The notes under the pieces: generated by a model
Database searches by the model: none
Seen by the model: the letters and a program-made list of their open reading frames with translations, nothing else
What the model was told of the DNA's origin: nothing
In this document: piece after piece, positions 12,460 through 13,270 of the stretch
Numbering within the stretch: the stretch's first letter is position 1
How the letters are laid out: each line of letters opens with the position of its first letter
Program-made: the position numbers and the translations under genes
Origin: an uncultured Bacillota bacterium
GTDB lineage: Bacteria > Bacillota > Clostridia > Christensenellales > UBA1242
Length of the DNA: 13,270 nt
NCBI GenBank assembly: GCA_945921365.1
Contig: CAMEKL010000005.1
Coordinates: forward strand, 1 to 13,270
Direction: 5' to 3'

Positions 12460-13270
12460 ATGTTTTTGGAAACTAGTGAAAGTCTTGAGAAAATGCTTAT
12501 GGAGGCAAGCGCAATCTCGCTTCGCTTTGGCGGAGATATGGTTGAAACGGAGCATATTTTATATGGTCTTTGCAAAGTTAAATGCGTTGCAAGTAAAATT
12601 CTTGCCAAATTCGATGTAACAGAAGAGAAACTGCTAAAAATTTTTAAGGAAAACTATGAGGAAGTTTCATATTTTGATAATGTTGTTTTAACACCAAGAG
12701 TTAAAGAAATTTTTAAAAATGCACAAAACCTAGCATATCAATTTGGGCATAATTTTTTAGGAACAGAGCATGTTCTTCTTGCTCTTCTTTCTTCAACAGA
12801 TTGTATGGCAATTAGGCTTCTTTCAAACTATTTTAAAGTTAACACAAACAACATTAAAAATGAAGTGCTTTCATTTTTACAAGGTGGATTCAAAGAAGAA
12901 AATGCTGATGGCACAAAGCAGGATAATCAGCCAAAATCCTCTCTTCCAGAAAAACTCTTAGAGATTGGAAGCGACATAACGTTTAAGGCAAGGCAAGGCA
13001 AAATTGACCCAGTTATTGGAAGAGAAAAAGAAATTGAAAGGCTTATCGAAATTCTTTGTAGAAAAACGAAAAATAATCCAGTGCTTATTGGTGAAGCAGG
13101 TGTTGGGAAAACTGCAGTTGTTGAAGGTTTGGCGCTTGCAATTGCTTCTGGAAATGTTCCGGACCTTCTGAAGAACAAAGATATCTTCTCGCTTGAAATT
13201 GGAAGTTTGATGGCGGGAACAAAATATCGCGGAGCAATGGAAGAAAAACTTAAAGATGTGATTGAAACAA
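12460..13270 (+). CDS. clpC: ClpC-type AAA+ protease unfoldase, N-terminal part (runs off window)
   Basis: ClpC unfolds substrates and feeds them to the ClpP peptidase. The start at 12460 has GGAGGTG (12448-12454) five bases upstream. The 270 visible residues hold a Clp_N double repeat: first copy MLMEASAISLRFGGDMVETEHILYGL-like (about 12-37), second AYQFGHNFLGTEHVLLALL-like (about 92-110). A linker (about 142-165) leads to the first AAA+ module, with DPVIGREKEIERLIEIL (183-199), Walker A GEAGVGKT (211-218), and GTKYRGAMEEKLK in the pore-region. This is the ClpA/ClpC layout; the middle domain that would separate ClpC from ClpA lies beyond the edge, so ClpC is chosen on the Bacillota context. 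Unlike Bacillus, there is no ctsR-mcsA-mcsB upstream; the gene has its own promoter. Confidence 0.93.
   Translation, partial: MFLETSESLEKMLMEASAISLRFGGDMVETEHILYGLCKVKCVASKILAKFDVTEEKLLKIFKENYEEVSYFDNVVLTPRVKEIFKNAQNLAYQFGHNFLGTEHVLLALLSSTDCMAIRLLSNYFKVNTNNIKNEVLSFLQGGFKEENADGTKQDNQPKSSLPEKLLEIGSDITFKARQGKIDPVIGREKEIERLIEILCRKTKNNPVLIGEAGVGKTAVVEGLALAIASGNVPDLLKNKDIFSLEIGSLMAGTKYRGAMEEKLKDVIET

Noticed and set aside
12770..13178. Small open frames inside the clpC region (12770-12961 + and 12927-13178 -)
   Set aside because: They overlap a clear AAA+ coding frame that continues to the window edge.

Overview
The window comes from a low-GC bacterium with the standard genetic code: TGA is used as a stop at 1427-1429, directly overlapping the next start in a TGATG junction. 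Strong Shine-Dalgarno sites, near-consensus sigma-A promoters, Gram-positive style signal peptide and rho-independent terminators, a ribosome-assembly GTPase of the RbgA/YlqF type, and an L19 leader-like hairpin before rplS all fit Bacillota, probably a Clostridia-like lineage. The species cannot be named from the sequence alone.

Region 1 (1-4503) is the distal part of a phage-derived operon, all on the + strand. It holds the C-terminal part of a major capsid protein, a small accessory protein, a connector-like protein, a large beta-rich tail-hub-like protein, a coiled-coil protein and two holin-like membrane proteins, and ends at a strong terminator. The order coat, connector, hub, coiled coil resembles the head-to-tail machine of short-tailed phages. 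No tape measure, tail tube, endolysin, integrase or tailspike is visible here.

Region 2 (4504-7464) is housekeeping: trmD, rbgA/ylqF and yraN form one tight operon, followed by a small DUF-like gene and by rplS with its own promoter, leader hairpin and terminator. An 83-bp nested-palindrome element with imperfect terminal inverted repeats and a TTTTA direct repeat sits exactly between the phage terminator and the trmD promoter. The trmD promoter places the transcription start at or next to the ATG, so the mRNA looks leaderless.

Region 3 (7465-10760) has two uncharacterised genes in convergent orientation that share a bidirectional terminator. One is a 365-residue soluble protein under a perfect TTGACA-17-TATAAT promoter. 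The other, on the minus strand, is a 681-residue type I membrane protein with two similar extracellular modules and a basic cytoplasmic tail ending in a SHOCT-like motif.

Region 4 (10803-13270) carries two half-size TauE/SafE (TSUP) transporter genes overlapping by one base, a YugP-type membrane metallopeptidase homologue whose HExxH zinc motif is replaced by RLVAL (a candidate pseudoprotease), and the start of a ClpC-type AAA+ unfoldase. The clpC promoter lies inside the loop of the preceding terminator hairpin. The points most worth a second look are the pseudoprotease, the small palindromic element, the minimal podovirus-like module beside trmD, and the 365-residue protein.
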